A DNA stretch of 64,000 nucleotides, taken from Schizophyllum amplum. Its lineage: Eukaryota; Basidiomycota; Agaricomycetes; Agaricales; Schizophyllaceae. Shown in pieces: positions 11,985-22,928 of this stretch. Under the pieces are notes generated by a model, which did no database searches, had not been told where the DNA came from, and saw only the letters and a program-made list of their open reading frames with translations. The stretch covers positions 1,054,001-1,118,000 of the forward strand of contig VDMD01000006.1 in NCBI GenBank assembly GCA_007026445.1. Reading direction: 5' to 3'. Every line of letters begins with the position of its first letter. Within the stretch, counting starts at the first letter, position 1. The position numbers were made by a program, and so were the translations under genes.

Positions 11985-12519
11985 GAGTGTATTTGCACCG
12001 AGATATACCGGGTTTCTCAACTGAATTTTGCCTCTTGTACTAATATACGCGAAATGCAATATGGACGAACTCCAGCAGTCGCTCAGTGTGAACGATGGCC
12101 TCAAAATGTTATTTCGAGGCCTCGTAGTATATATTGAGCTCGTCGCGCCATGCAGCCGTGGCGCAAGCGCGGCGCTGCCACCATCAGCCGGTACTCGTAC
12201 CGTGGGCAACACCGTATGGAAGGGAATCTAGGGCTACTTCAAGGGGATGGTGAAGGTGTCTCCGTGCGTGAGGCCACGGAGAGCTTCCGCGGACGCGACG
12301 CCCTCAAGCGGGCCCTCTGCCAGAACGGCAGATGGTCTCGGGGTTGCTTACAATTAGAGAAGAAATATTCTACTGTGAAATTATATACTGGCCTCCTCTT
12401 GTATTGCATCTCGCGCTGGTTGTAGGGCACCACGATATATTCAGCAACTCGGTTTTCGATACATATCTCGAGCTTTCGTGTGCAATACAAACCCGGTATT
12501 TATCGGTGCAAATACACTC
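11985..12519. mobile_element. Non-autonomous TIR element (Tc1/mariner-like MITE), 535 bp
   Basis: The left end begins GAGTGTATTTGCACCGA and the right end is its reverse complement. The similarity extends to about 33 bp with a few mismatches (through a shared ATACCGGGTTT). Both ends are directly flanked by TA (11983-11984 and 12520-12521), the target duplication of Tc1/mariner transposases. The interior has no transposase-like frame. It lies between the 3' ends of the SCCPDH-like gene and of double-BTB gene 1. Confidence 0.8.
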
Positions 12520-12613
12520 TAATCACATTGTACAATTAGAAATTCGACGACTCTTGGCTATGTATGCATCCTGAGGCCTGAGGCCCGAAGCTTGATGGCC
12601 CGGAACCACCTAC

Positions 12614-14425
12614 TTATATTATTAGAAGCCGCCGCATGAACAGAATATATAGAACGAACTTCAATTTACGAAATACAGGCTTGCAGCCTGCTGCACTTGG
12701 ACGGAACTGGGATCCCGACGAGACTGGGACACGATCCTGTCAGCAAGCGAACAGAATCCTCTTTCCAGTGCGTACCTCGCTAAGAGGTCTTCCATTGCGC
12801 AGCAGAGCTTCACGCGCTCGAGCAATCGCTGCCACGATTTTGGAAGGCAATTCCTCCGCTTCATCGTCCGTCAAGGATTCTGGTCGTGCGCAAATGCGCT
12901 CGAACGCGTCCTTCGCCCACGTTCTGTTGACGATGTACGTCATACAGAGAGCGATTTTGTGCGCGTCCGCCAGTGCGCCGCCTCGACCTAGAGCATAGAG
13001 CGCAACCGTTTAGCATCTTCCATGTCGAACTTATGTGCCAGACGAAGGACGGACTCCCACAAGGGGATGGTGGTCGAGTCCACAGTGGGACTCCTAGGTG
13101 AGTCGCTCAGCGGGCAACCCATGCGTGATGAGCTGATGTACTCACCATTCATACGCCGAGTCGTAGAAGAAATAAAGTAGATTTTCGAAGTCATACGCTT
13201 CGACATGCAGGTGGATCGGGTTGTCCTCGCTGGTGCCCTCTGCCGCTTGACCTTCCACTGAGGGCAACGAGAACATGTCGGCGAACACCAGGGACGCCGT
13301 GCGAAGGTGATAAGAATGGATGCGGAATAGTCGCTCTTCGACCTATAATACTTTGAGATCCAACTGCAATCATCATGACGCGGATGCTGTCCAATACTTT
13401 GAAAAAAACGTCGCCAGTGCCTATGTATCCCTTGTCAAAGCTGCGCAATGATGCAGGCGCCAGTGCGGTATATTCCCCTGCCTCTGAATATCGCATCAAC
13501 GTCGAAGGAGACGTAGTAATGATTCACATACCTTCGATGAGATTGATCTTAGAAACTACAGCATTCTGTGCTTCGAAGGAGTTGTTGAAGGACCAGGTCA
13601 CCTCATTCGGGCAATCGCGATAATGCGCGGACTGCTTGCTAAATCTCGGCTTGCATACATGTGCAGATCTGAAGCACACTGCGGGTTCGCCACATTGAGG
13701 ACAAGTCGGTGCGGCGCACTGCACATAGCATGCGGTCTTAGGCAGGTGAAGCCAGTCTTCTCGAGCAGCGCTCAAGATGACCGTTACGTCGAGACCAAGC
13801 ATTCGGGCCTCGTCAGCAGATAATGCGTCTGATCTAGACACCACTCTCTTGAGCTCTTTTTGGACCCAAGCGTTGCCCATGCGATGCTTCGCGCAAAGCG
13901 AGATCTTGCGAATGTCGCCAAGGATGCCAGCGCGATCCAAAGCGTGACACGCGACCTTCGCCACCTGCAGCATCTGGAATTTCTCGGCACAGAGAAGTAT
14001 TGACTCCCAGATGAGCGCATCAGACCTATCAACGGAGGCGGACCTGATGGATGACCCAGTTAGTCCTCGCGAAATGGAGAGTCTGTAGTGGCGCACCACT
14101 TGTAAGCCGACTCGTAGAAAAACCACAGCAAGGCTGCAAAGTCCTTGGCATCTATGCCATCCAACGTGAGCGGGGTCTCGTCGTTTCCCGAGCCTGGCAG
14201 TGATGGATCCGCGATGATCTTGTCCAGGGTGTCGTCGAAAGACGATGTCGCCCTTCTGAGGTGGAAGCTATGGAATCGGAAGAGACTATTTTCAACCTGG
14301 GAAATAAATCAAAACGATAATGTAGCCCTTATAACACGACCACATACGCGCGCGACGAGATCCCCCGACTCGAAGTAATACTTCTCGTTGCGTGCGATAG
14401 TGACAGGCTGGTCGTTGGATTCCAT
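12614..14425 (-). pseudogene. Double-BTB gene 1, frameshifted in its second BTB module
   Basis: Module 1 (exons 14425-14348 and 14296-14097, then on to about 13530) reads GDLVAR/VENSLFRFHSFHLRRA and ends its BTB core in LLWFFYESAYKW. A cysteine cluster follows (CAAPTCPQCGEPAVC). A 48 nt intron (from IEGG, GTATGTG to TTCAG) then joins it in frame to module 2: EAGEYTALAPASLRS, TGDVFFK and VEERLFRIHSYHLRTA, with the BTB core exon at 13342-13146. Near 13012 the frame breaks. After KFDMEDAKR one base is missing relative to the paralogue (FDMDEVQKVALYALG) and a stop follows within six codons. The downstream frame is intact (ALYALGRGGALADAHKIALC onward), so the lesion looks recent or is a sequencing error. 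The 3' end is uncertain: 12740 if unspliced, 12614 if the terminal intron conserved in gene 2 is used. The start at 14425 is the first in-frame ATG, but homology to gene 2 continues upstream to about 14474, so an upstream exon may be missed. Confidence 0.75.
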
Positions 14426-15553
14426 GACGCCTGGTGGCGAGAGGGAAAAGAGCTGCGAGCCAGATAGGCGCCCGATTACACCGTGGCAAGCTAAGCACGG
14501 GTTCTCCTCGTGTCTGTCCAGCTTCTGCCGCTCTAAAGGCTCACCGCCGGCCGCGGTGACCTCAGACGTCGATTGACCTTTGCGTGCAAGTCATGTTCGG
14601 CGCTTTAGAAAAGATCACATGCAAGTAGAGGCGCATTGAGTCAAGATTTGAGTAGCAGGGGTATATCCTGTCGGCGAAGATCATGGTTCGGAGCAAGTGG
14701 CAAGCGCCGGCATTCGCCGATTCAGCACGTGACGTCCTTGTTTGAAGTTGAATATGCCTTTAGCCCTGCTTGCATCCGAACTCCGAAGGCGGGCCGCTTC
14801 TCTGCTTGTCCTACGCGCTTCTGTGCACCAAGATACCAAGATATCAGCTTGTCTCATTTGATGTGCCATGAAGCTTCATCGGCACACACTGCAGTACAGT
14901 ACTAAGCAAAATCCTCGCGGTCAGAAATTTCCTCTGAGTCGGTCGGATGACATTCGTTGGATTGGTGCTCATAAAAGTTGAGTGGACTGCCGTTTTGATT
15001 GAGCGCGGTCATCCAGAACGTCTCATAGATGCTCTAGAAGCCCCTTGTCTACCTATAGCCCGCATCTCTCTAGTAGAGAGCTAGACGCCCCAACGGTGTG
15101 GTCGGATGAGTCATGACCGAGTCAGCGAGTCCCGAAGGATTTCCATCCACTGGTGGAAGGAGGTCCAAATGAAGCGTTGCTCGCAATGTGTATTCCTTGA
15201 CGCCACCGGTTTCTTTCACTCACCGCGATACCGCTGCGCAGGAGGGTGGCGCCCAGGTTCGCGAAGTGGTGTTCTCATCTTACCCAGCGATAAGCCCACG
15301 CCTGCCCTCAGGCCTCAGGCCTCAGGATGCACACGGAAGACGTGTGATAGGCCCCAGGGGACGCCCATGGCTCTCCACGGAACGTTTTGGACCTTCGCGA
15401 AGTCCGTCCTCGTCGTCATTAACGAGCAGCGCGCGTCATAAATGATTAGAATCTCGACATACATGGCCCAGCGCTATCGTCTGGAGGAGGATATAGAGCT
15501 GGGCAGGACCGCGGGGGCGTACCCAGACAACTGCTTGTCCCACATCCCCCAAC
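14426..15553. other. Divergent intergenic region
   Basis: This lies between double-BTB gene 1 (leftward) and the HIU hydrolase-like gene (rightward). Its first 50 bases may still encode the N-terminus of gene 1. It holds a short perfect hairpin near 15066-15081 (CTCTCTAGTAGAGAG) and an AGGCCTC-type tandem near 15308-15325. No other gene is supported. Confidence 0.4.
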
Positions 15554-16199
15554 ATGTTGCTTGTGGCCCATCCTCAGCCTATTACCCCGACCATTGGTCT
15601 GGGTTCGCCCACTGCACCACCTGTCCACACGCCTGCGTCTCAGTCTGCGCCGTCGCCCGTCACTTGTCAAGGTAGGAGGAATGGATTCATCCGTCGCATA
15701 TACTGACCCGTATTTATGGCAGTTTCTGACGCCTTCATCGGCAAGCCCGCCGCCGGAGTGGAGATTCAACTGCAAGAGCTCAGGCGCGAGGGCGACGGTA
15801 AGACTTTCCGCTTCGACCCTCTGGCAGTCGGGTATGTCTTGCAGTCTTTGTGGCAGAAGACAGTGTTTTAATAGACGGGGTTTGTAGAACGACCAATGCT
15901 TCCGGCTGCTGCATCGACCTGCTCCCACCGCGAGGTTCAGAAGAGGCGAAGCGACACGACGCAGAACTGAAGCCAGGGGCGTACAAAATGATCTTCCGTA
16001 CCCGAGAATATTTCGACAAGTTGCGGCAGAAGTCCCTTTACCCATGGGTGGAGGTGAGTCTCGGCTCTTCTGTTCATGCGCATGCGTCGCTTGCTTACGG
16101 CGACCGCAGATCAGCTTCACGATTGCAGACGCAGCGCAGGACTATAACCTCGTACTGCACGTCAGCCCGTACAGCTTCACAACGCATCGCGGCGCTTGA
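15554..16199 (+). CDS. Transthyretin/5-hydroxyisourate hydrolase-like protein with a degenerate active site
   Basis: Exons 15554-15671, 15723-15831, 15888-16053 and 16110-16199 give 160 residues. The fold signature is clear: IGKPAAGVEIQLQEL, then LKPGAYKMIFRTREYFDKL, then SLYPWVEISFTIAD, ending in VSPYSFTTHRGA, which aligns with the C-terminal LLSPYGYSTYRGS of 5-hydroxyisourate hydrolases in the urate pathway. The catalytic residues appear replaced. The N-terminal His (VHILN-type strand) is Gln in TCQVSD, the DGR arginine is Cys in NASGCC, the second His of the HYHVP strand is Asn in DYNLVL, and the terminal Ser is Ala. Hydrolase activity is therefore doubtful. The N-terminal 38 residues are Pro/Thr/Ser-rich. 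It may be a repurposed binding protein; that is inference. Confidence 0.82.
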
Positions 16200-16335
16200 G
16201 GTGGCAGACCGGGCACACTAGAGTTCGTAGACATAGATCCAACTTTCTGGCATGTTTGGATGGATTATTTATTGTACAATGCGACACATTCGACAGAAGA
16301 AGCATAAAGGCAGCGAGTGCTCACACAAGATTTGT

Positions 16336-18200
16336 TCAAGCAGTCGCATTGTACAACAGGAAGTTGTCGCGGACGATGCCTCCGACCATCAACTCCTGCT
16401 CCTAAAACTCATGTCAATCACGACGTGCGTGGCAGCGAGCGCAAAGAACCTACCTCAGGGCTCAGAGTCGTGGGCGTCGCGGCATCCGAGCCTGCACCAT
16501 GCATTGCTCGAATGGCAGCCTCTCGTGCCGTGCAGATGGCCGCAAGCGTGTTAGGCTGCAGCTCAGTTATCTCCTTGGCGGTGAGTGCTGCCCGCCGAGT
16601 ACAGAGACGCGTGAATGCCGCTGACGCCCAGGATCGATCGATAGAATAACGCACGCATAGGGCGATCTTGCGGGCGTCCGAGAGCGCGCCATCGAGGCCC
16701 AGTGCGTACAGTGCAACCTTCTGCACTTCGTCCATGTCGAACATGTCTGCCAAGTGGAGGATAGACTCCCACATGGGCGTCGCGCTCGGGTCGATGGTCG
16801 GTAGCCTGAAAAAGCAGTACATTGGTCGTTGTCCAGAAAGGTAGACAAGATGAGATATCACACCATTCATAGGCCGAGTCGTAGAAGAAGTGGAGTAGAT
16901 TCTCGAAGTCCGAGGCCCGGATGTCCAACTTCACTGGATGGTGTTCCGTGAAGCCTTCCTTCGGTACTCCGTCCGTCGGCGGTAAGGAAAACATGACGGC
17001 AAACACGTTGGACGTCCTTTTCAGGTGATACGAGTGAAGGCGGAAGATGCGCCCTTGGATCTGTACCGCGTTGTTGATGGTCAGCGAATAATGATGACGG
17101 AAAAGACTCGCCTCAAAGTAGACATCGCCCCCGTAGTCGGCTTGCCTCAGAGACTGAGCTTCGGACGCAGCATCCTTGGGTTCCCGGCCTGAAGCTATTC
17201 AGTCATCGCCTCATCTGTTGTGAAAAGCACTGTCACCTTCGAAAAAATCGAGCCTTGCCACCAAAGTCCTGATAGACGAAAGCGGGATAACAGTCACAGG
17301 ACAAGGGATAGAATGATGATCGCGCGCTCTTCTGCAAACATGGGTACTTCCATAGCAGTAAGCCGGTGAACCGCACTGTCCGGGACACGTATGTGCGGCG
17401 CATGATTTCTTCTTCAGGCGCAGGGAGGCTTCGCGAGTGCCGGACAGTTTGGCGGCGGCGTCAATGCCAATGAGCCTGATCTCGTCGGCAGATAATGGTT
17501 CAACGCGAGCGACTACCGCGTCGAGGGAGCTGGACATCCAAGAGTTCCCTAGCTTATGGTTCAAGCACAAAGAAATCTTGCGTATATCGTCCAAAACGAC
17601 AACGCGACCAAGAGCGTGGCAAGCGACCCGGGCGACCTGCCGCATGTTCCATTTCTTGGCAAGAAGGAGGATAGATTCCCAGGATGCAACTGTGGCAGAA
17701 GTCTTGTTGGGGGTATCGGACCTGGAAGGTCGGGGCATGAGCAGGAAGACAGCACACGCACGAACATGACCGCTTACCATTCGTACTTTGAGTCATAGAA
17801 AAACCACATCATGGCTTTGAAGTCCTCGGCCTGGACATCGTCAAGCACGAGGGGTGCATGGTCGTTTTTTGCAGCACCAGGCACTTCGAATATAGCCTTT
17901 GAAAGCTGCTCGGAAAAGAATGAGGTTGAGCGCCTGAGATGGAAGGCATGCAGGCAGAAAAGCGTAGTCCCTGCCTAGAGGTGCAAGGTATCTTCATGTG
18001 AGTATTTACTTATATCACGTCTTTGATGCGGCAGAGACGCTCACCTGAACGATAATGTCGCCTCCCTCGACGTAGATACTCTCTCTCCGGGTAATGGTCT
18101 GAGTGTCCTCGCTAGGCATAGCGTAGGTGTTGGTGGAAAAGAGCCAAGGATCAGATAAGCGCCTTGTCCTCGAGGTTGACTGCATAACGATTCTAGGCAT
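16336..18200 (-). CDS. Double-BTB protein, gene 2 (intact paralogue)
   Basis: Exons 18200-18045, 17974-17778, 17721-17237, 17188-17112, 17060-16864, 16805-16454 and 16401-16336 give 509 residues with all phases consistent. Module 1: GGDIIVQ, then AGTTLFCLHAFHLRRSTSFF and MMWFFYDSKYEW. Next a helical BACK-like stretch, then a Cys cluster (CAAHTCPGQCGSPAYC). Module 2: YGGDVYFE, IQGRIFRLHSYHLKRTSNVF, LLHFFYDSAYEW, then KVALYALGLDGALSDARKI. The two BTB core exons are both exactly 197 nt with identical phases, pointing to duplication inside one gene. The modules are joined by a 48 nt intron (GTGACAG to CTTCAG). The intron at 17111-17061 uses a GC donor (GAG|GCGAGT); read through, it would add 17 residues without a stop. 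The start at 18200 is tentative. BTB domains mediate dimerisation or Cul3 binding; the role here is unknown. Confidence 0.75.
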
Positions 18201-18510
18201 TCCCGTGCAAGACGTCTTCTCAACCCGCTTTAAGCGCGTCTCCACTTACGATGACTGGGTCTCGGAGATCCTTCGCAAATCAACTTGAAGGAGAAAGCCA
18301 TCGCAATGATAGGCGCACAGCCAAGTGCTGGAGAGACCTCAAAATTGTGTCCCGACATGGAGATTGAATATTGAATATCGAACGTTGAGAACAAGGACGT
18401 CCGGCATTTGCCGATATGTTACAGCTTCACTTCCCCGGACGCCGGAATCACATGGCTCCTGCTCTTCCCCACCATAAACCTCTCGGCACGTCTGCTCAAC
18501 GACGACCACC

Positions 18511-19722
18511 ATGACCGACTTCACCAAGCCCGACGCGTTTGCCGACCCCGAGGACTCTAAGCTCGTCGCCGACGCGAAGCGCGAACCCATCGACCCCGTC
18601 TCGTACGAATACACGGAGCGCGACGTGATCCTGTATAACCTCGGCGTTGGCGCAACAGCGGCGGAGTTGCACTGGACGTTTGAGAACGACGACAATTTTG
18701 CCGCGCTGCTCACCTTTGGCGTCGTCCCCCAGTTCCCTGCGAGCGGAGGGGTTCCTCTCGACTGGCTGCCGAACTTCAACCCAGCGAAATTGTTGCACGG
18801 GGAACAATACCTGAGCATCAAGGGCCCGATTCCGACGAGCGGGGAGCTGGTGAATCAATGCAGGTGCGTAAATGTTAGGAAGAACGCATGGCAGATGAAC
18901 TGAACATGGAATAGGATCTTGGAGGTGCTTGACAAGGGCAAGGCTGCGGCGGTGACTTCCATCGTCGAGACGCGCGACAAGACGTCCGGCGCGCTCATAT
19001 TTGAGAACCAGTCCACTGTCTTTATTCGTGGTGCTGGCGGCTTTGGAGGAAAGCGAACGGGCAAGGGTGCGTCGTACCGTCTCTGTCCGGCTCAAGGACT
19101 GACGCGTTCTGACCAGATCGCGGTCCCGCATCCGCTAGCAATGCTCCGCCCAAGCGGAATCCGGACGTTGTCATCGAGGAGAAGACAAGTCCCTCGCAAG
19201 CTGCTCTATACCGGTCCGTCGAGTCCGCGGAGGCATGCGCGACCCTCTGATGCTTTTTCTAGGTTGAGCGGGGATTATAACCCCCTTCACGTGCGCATAT
19301 ATCCCACTTCCACGAGCATATACTCACTTTCCAACAGATTCAACCTGAGTTTGCGGCGATCGGAGGCTTTGACAAGCCGATTTTGCACGGTTTGTGCTCA
19401 ATGGGCATCGCTGGCAAGCATGTACAGAAGGCATACGGCGCATACAAGGACATCAAAGTCCGGTGAGTAGTAGCACTTGTCTTCGTAGGCCAGCTGTTCA
19501 ACTTATCTGTCTGCAGGTTTGCTGGTGTCGTATACCCCGGAGAGACGCTTGCAACGCACATGTGGAAGGAGGGCAACAAGGTCATCTTTGGTGAGTATCG
19601 GTTCCACATATATGCGCATATGCTGACCTTGCCCAATAGTGGTGAAGGTGAAGGAACGCGACGCGGTTGTTCTTGCCTCCGCCGCAGCTACACTCGCCGA
19701 CGAAATCAAGGCTAAGCTATGA
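18511..19722 (+). CDS. Peroxisomal MaoC-type enoyl-CoA hydratase 2
   Basis: Seven exons (18511-18863, 18915-19066, 19117-19213, 19263-19290, 19338-19462, 19517-19590, 19640-19722) give 303 residues. The hydratase-2 signature spans exons 3-5: [18 protein letters not shown] then [19 protein letters not shown]. It contains the catalytic Asp (SGDYNPLH) and His of the hot-dog fold. The N-terminal half ([15 protein letters not shown]) is the second, non-catalytic hot-dog repeat usual in eukaryotic enzymes. The protein ends in AKL, a type 1 peroxisomal targeting signal. It should hydrate trans-2-enoyl-CoA to the (3R)-hydroxyacyl-CoA in peroxisomal beta-oxidation. The length matches stand-alone hydratase 2 rather than the multifunctional Fox2 protein. 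It is divergently arranged with double-BTB gene 2, whose start is 310 bp away. Confidence 0.94.
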
Positions 19723-21106
19723 GAAACTGCCACTCGTTCTAGGGATTTCCGTATCTCAGGTACGTCACCATCGCAGACTGTACGCCAACCGACTCATTCT
19801 CAATGCCTAGGAACTATCTGTACCATGTATCCCGCGCAGTGCTCCAACGACAATTCTATCATCTTTCGTAGAACAATTTATGCATGGGAGACGGCGTCGA
19901 CCAACCCCTACCCGTTTCCAGTCACGACTACTGTGCGATTGCTGGGTTGATACTTACGGAGTCTATGCACGCGTCAACCGTCTGCCCTCTACTGTCAACA
20001 TCCTTACGCAAGCGTCGCGGTCAACCTTGCCGAGCGGTCCTTATTTACTCTCGGGGAGGCGGAGCTGTCGGTGAGATCATCGCGAGCTCCTATCATGGGT
20101 GCACTTTTGGTGCGCATAATGGTCGAGCGCTGGGCGCTGAGCGCTGAGCGCTGAGGACTGACCTGTGAGCGCAGGCCCCCACAAACTTGGGTAAGGACCT
20201 CCGCTTTCACGCACCTCTGTCTGAGCTGTGGGCTTCAGCTGACCTTTGTGATGTACAGTGGTTCGACACCTGATAAACCTTTCAACCGCCACGTTTAAGC
20301 GCTTAAGCACCGGCACATCTCGCAAGCTTTCAGCGTAGACTTGCCACGGCTTTGGTCTAGCACAACATGCTCGCTCGCCTGTCCTTCATGGTACTGTGCT
20401 TCGCTCGACGCGTGTAGGCGAATAATATCGGAAGTTTGACCAGCTGCTTTGGAACTCGACTGAGTTGGCTTTAGCCTTCAAGCTTCACGCTTCACGCGTC
20501 ACGGACTAGCGAGAGATTGCACCACAGATCTGCATGGGTCGCCTTTCCTTATCATGCGCATACATAGGAAATCAGGAAATCAGGCTAGTATGTAGGGGAG
20601 GAATAGGTGCGTCATCTGGCGTCACCCCAAGGTCACACGCGAACTTTGGGTGGAGCTCACAGTCAGAGCTGGATTATCATGGACCCAAGGCCGACCTCTG
20701 GAGCTCTCCTTCGCATGGACAATGCATTAGCTAGCAAGCCCGGGCGTACGATGAGACTATCGCCGCCTGACCGGCAGGTCTGCAGACCTCCAAGTGCTGG
20801 AGCAATGAGCAATGCTGGAGTACATGCTGTGTTTTCGAACCCTGACGCACTCGGTAGAAAATTGTACGAGCTCCCTGCTTTGGAACTTCGGTGTATGGTT
20901 CACCTACATCAAGACGCTTCGTGACTCGCCGCACCTCATCTGGGTACATGACCGCATACCCAGGCTAGCTGCTGCCGCTTACCACACCAACTCGGCCAGA
21001 TGCCTACTTAAGGAAGGAGGGATTGACGACCTTCCAGTAGCATATCTTTCCTTACCTGGACGACCGCGCGTCAACTTCAGCGTAACACGTGTTACTGTGC
21101 CTGATT
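19723..21106. other. Intergenic, no gene seen
   Basis: This separates the MaoC hydratase from the BTB-like gene. Open frames near 20.6-21.1 kb have no support; the frame ending at 21186 overlaps the real start at 21107. A short 7-bp tandem repeat lies at 20125-20155. Confidence 0.45.
20125..20155. repeat. Short tandem repeat, unit about GAGCGCT
   Basis: Four imperfect copies of a 7-base unit (GAGCGCT / GGGCGCT). Related GCGCT/AGCGTTGAGCG runs occur near 53185-53215. Confidence 0.6.
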
Positions 21107-22390
21107 ATGTCGCCAACACCATCTTCTTCTGTCGTGCGTCCTCCTCTGGACCTCGAACTTCCGACGGACGACGCGTTCTTCAATGATGTGGTTCATTGGG
21201 ACCAGGGCCTAGGTAGTGCCGTCCTTCACGATCCATGGCCGCCCGAGCCACTTTCGGAGTCGTCGGTACGTCGTGGACATAATACTTATGCGCTTGGCGT
21301 GACACTGACTATGTGTCTGTAGGATGCCTCTATGTCTACCTGCGACCAATGGTTGATCGACGCAACCTCAGGAAGTCCGTCTTATCCCACCCCTCCCGCG
21401 TCGAATGAAGGGACGAGCGCCAGCGGCACGCCGACCGACTGGGCGTCCGACGGTAGTCCTTCCTCGACCGAGCGAATTGTATCCACCGCATTCAACATCC
21501 ACTCCCCACCCTCTGCAGTACACTTTCCCGACATCGAACTGGTCTCGTCGGATTATGTGCTTTTCTACGTGAGCTGTGCGGTGCTTGCCAAGGCTTCCAC
21601 CAACGGCTTTGGCCATGCCGTCCCTGCTCCAGGCGGGCGGCGTGCAATGCCTTTGCGCGCGGAAGTCCTCAACCTCCTCCTACACGCCGCATACCAAATA
21701 TCTCCCGCCGCGTTCGCACCGTCGCTCGACTTGCTCGCAGAGACGGCCGGCCGCCTGGAGGAGTACGGCATGGACCGTAACGCGTACGTTGCGCGAGGTA
21801 CCGTGCTGTTCGATACTTTCGCGTCCTTCGCGACAGTGGCGCCCATGCGCCTATACGTCGCGGCTGCAGCGAACGACCTGCTCGACCCAGCGCGCATAGC
21901 TAGCTCGCACCTACTCGCCTACCCAATGCACGCATTGACGGACGCCGATGCTGCCGCCATGGGCGCGACCTACCTCAAGAAGCTCTTCATGTTACAGCAC
22001 ATGCGGTCAAGGCGACTGCGAGAGCTGCTTGTGCCTCCGCAGGGGTTTCACGCCGAGACGAGCAAATGCGGCCTCAAGGAACAGCGGAATTTGACTCATG
22101 CATGGACGCGAGCTACATTGCAGATGCTGGCAGATGCGCGTCCAGGTCAGTTTCGTCATCTGTCCCCAATCAATGCGTTGCTGACGGTCTCACGCTCAGA
22201 CACGTCGAGCGGAATGCTGCGTGCTGATCTTTCTACCCTCAAGAACGAGACGTCATGCGAGGAGTGCAAGAAGATGCTCGAGGCTAGGATCTGGAAGATG
22301 CTTGTCGATTGGATGACTACACCTGTACGCGGCCCGACTTCTGTCCCTTTCATCCGAAGCTCATCCTGTCTTCCTCAGATGACGATATGA
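21107..22390 (+). CDS. Agaricomycete BTB-like protein
   Basis: Exons 21107-21265, 21323-22145, 22200-22324 and 22379-22390 give 372 residues. After a Ser/Pro/Thr-rich acidic N-terminus, residues around 110-200 show the mushroom BTB-like pattern: DIELVSSDYVLFYVS, then AEVLNLLLHAAYQISP, then a helical region ending in DATYLKKLFML-type and DTSSGMLRADLSTLKNETSC, with CEECKKMLEARIWKMLVDW near the C-terminus. The layout is as I remember it for a large uncharacterised Agaricomycete family. The final 12 nt exon encodes MTI and replaces an unspliced tail; similar short C-termini are usual in that family. This is a different BTB type from the double-BTB genes nearby. The function is unknown. Confidence 0.82.
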
Positions 22391-22928
22391 TAGTGGCTAT
22401 TGCTTCTTTCCGAAGGAACTCGGGGCTTATTAGGGATTCTTTTTATACACGATGTGCTTGCTAGCGACGCTCAAGACGCTGAACTGATATACCACTAAAA
22501 GACTACCTTCACATGCACGATAGCGCGCCGCCGACACTGAGCTGCGTCCTTGTTCGGACTCGTCATGATCGTGAGAGAGCGTATCACGAGACTATGACTC
22601 TGCTATGACTGTGTCTGGATTCTGGAAGCCCCCCTTCCATTTCAGTGTTCACACTTATGTATGGCCAACAAGAAGCCACTCATACCCTAAGCTCAACGTT
22701 GCAACGTCTGAGCCATATAATAGCAGCGGCTGTTATATGTATCACAATCTAGGTAACAACTAGTAGGCGTGTATGCATAAACCCCACTGGCTGTATCCAA
22801 AAAGGTCCAGCGACTGATAGCAAACGAGCGCACCCCCGAGCTGCCCCCGAGCGCGCTTGTTGTGATAAGATATATAGATCATTAGAGATGTTAGTGTCCC
22901 TCGTAGCGAAGGCGGGTATATAAGTAGC
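22391..22928. other. Intergenic between convergent genes
   Basis: The 3' flanks of the BTB-like gene and the Ca2+/H+ exchanger. AT-rich patches only; no gene seen. Confidence 0.5.

Noticed and set aside
12740..14425. Separate BTB gene starting at 13496 in gene 1
   Set aside because: The start lies within the 48 nt intron region, and the frame joins the upstream module precisely; the same arrangement in gene 2 argues for one gene.
15446..16120. 224-codon frame on the minus strand
   Set aside because: It is antisense to the hydroxyisourate hydrolase-like gene, whose spliced product has clear family signatures.
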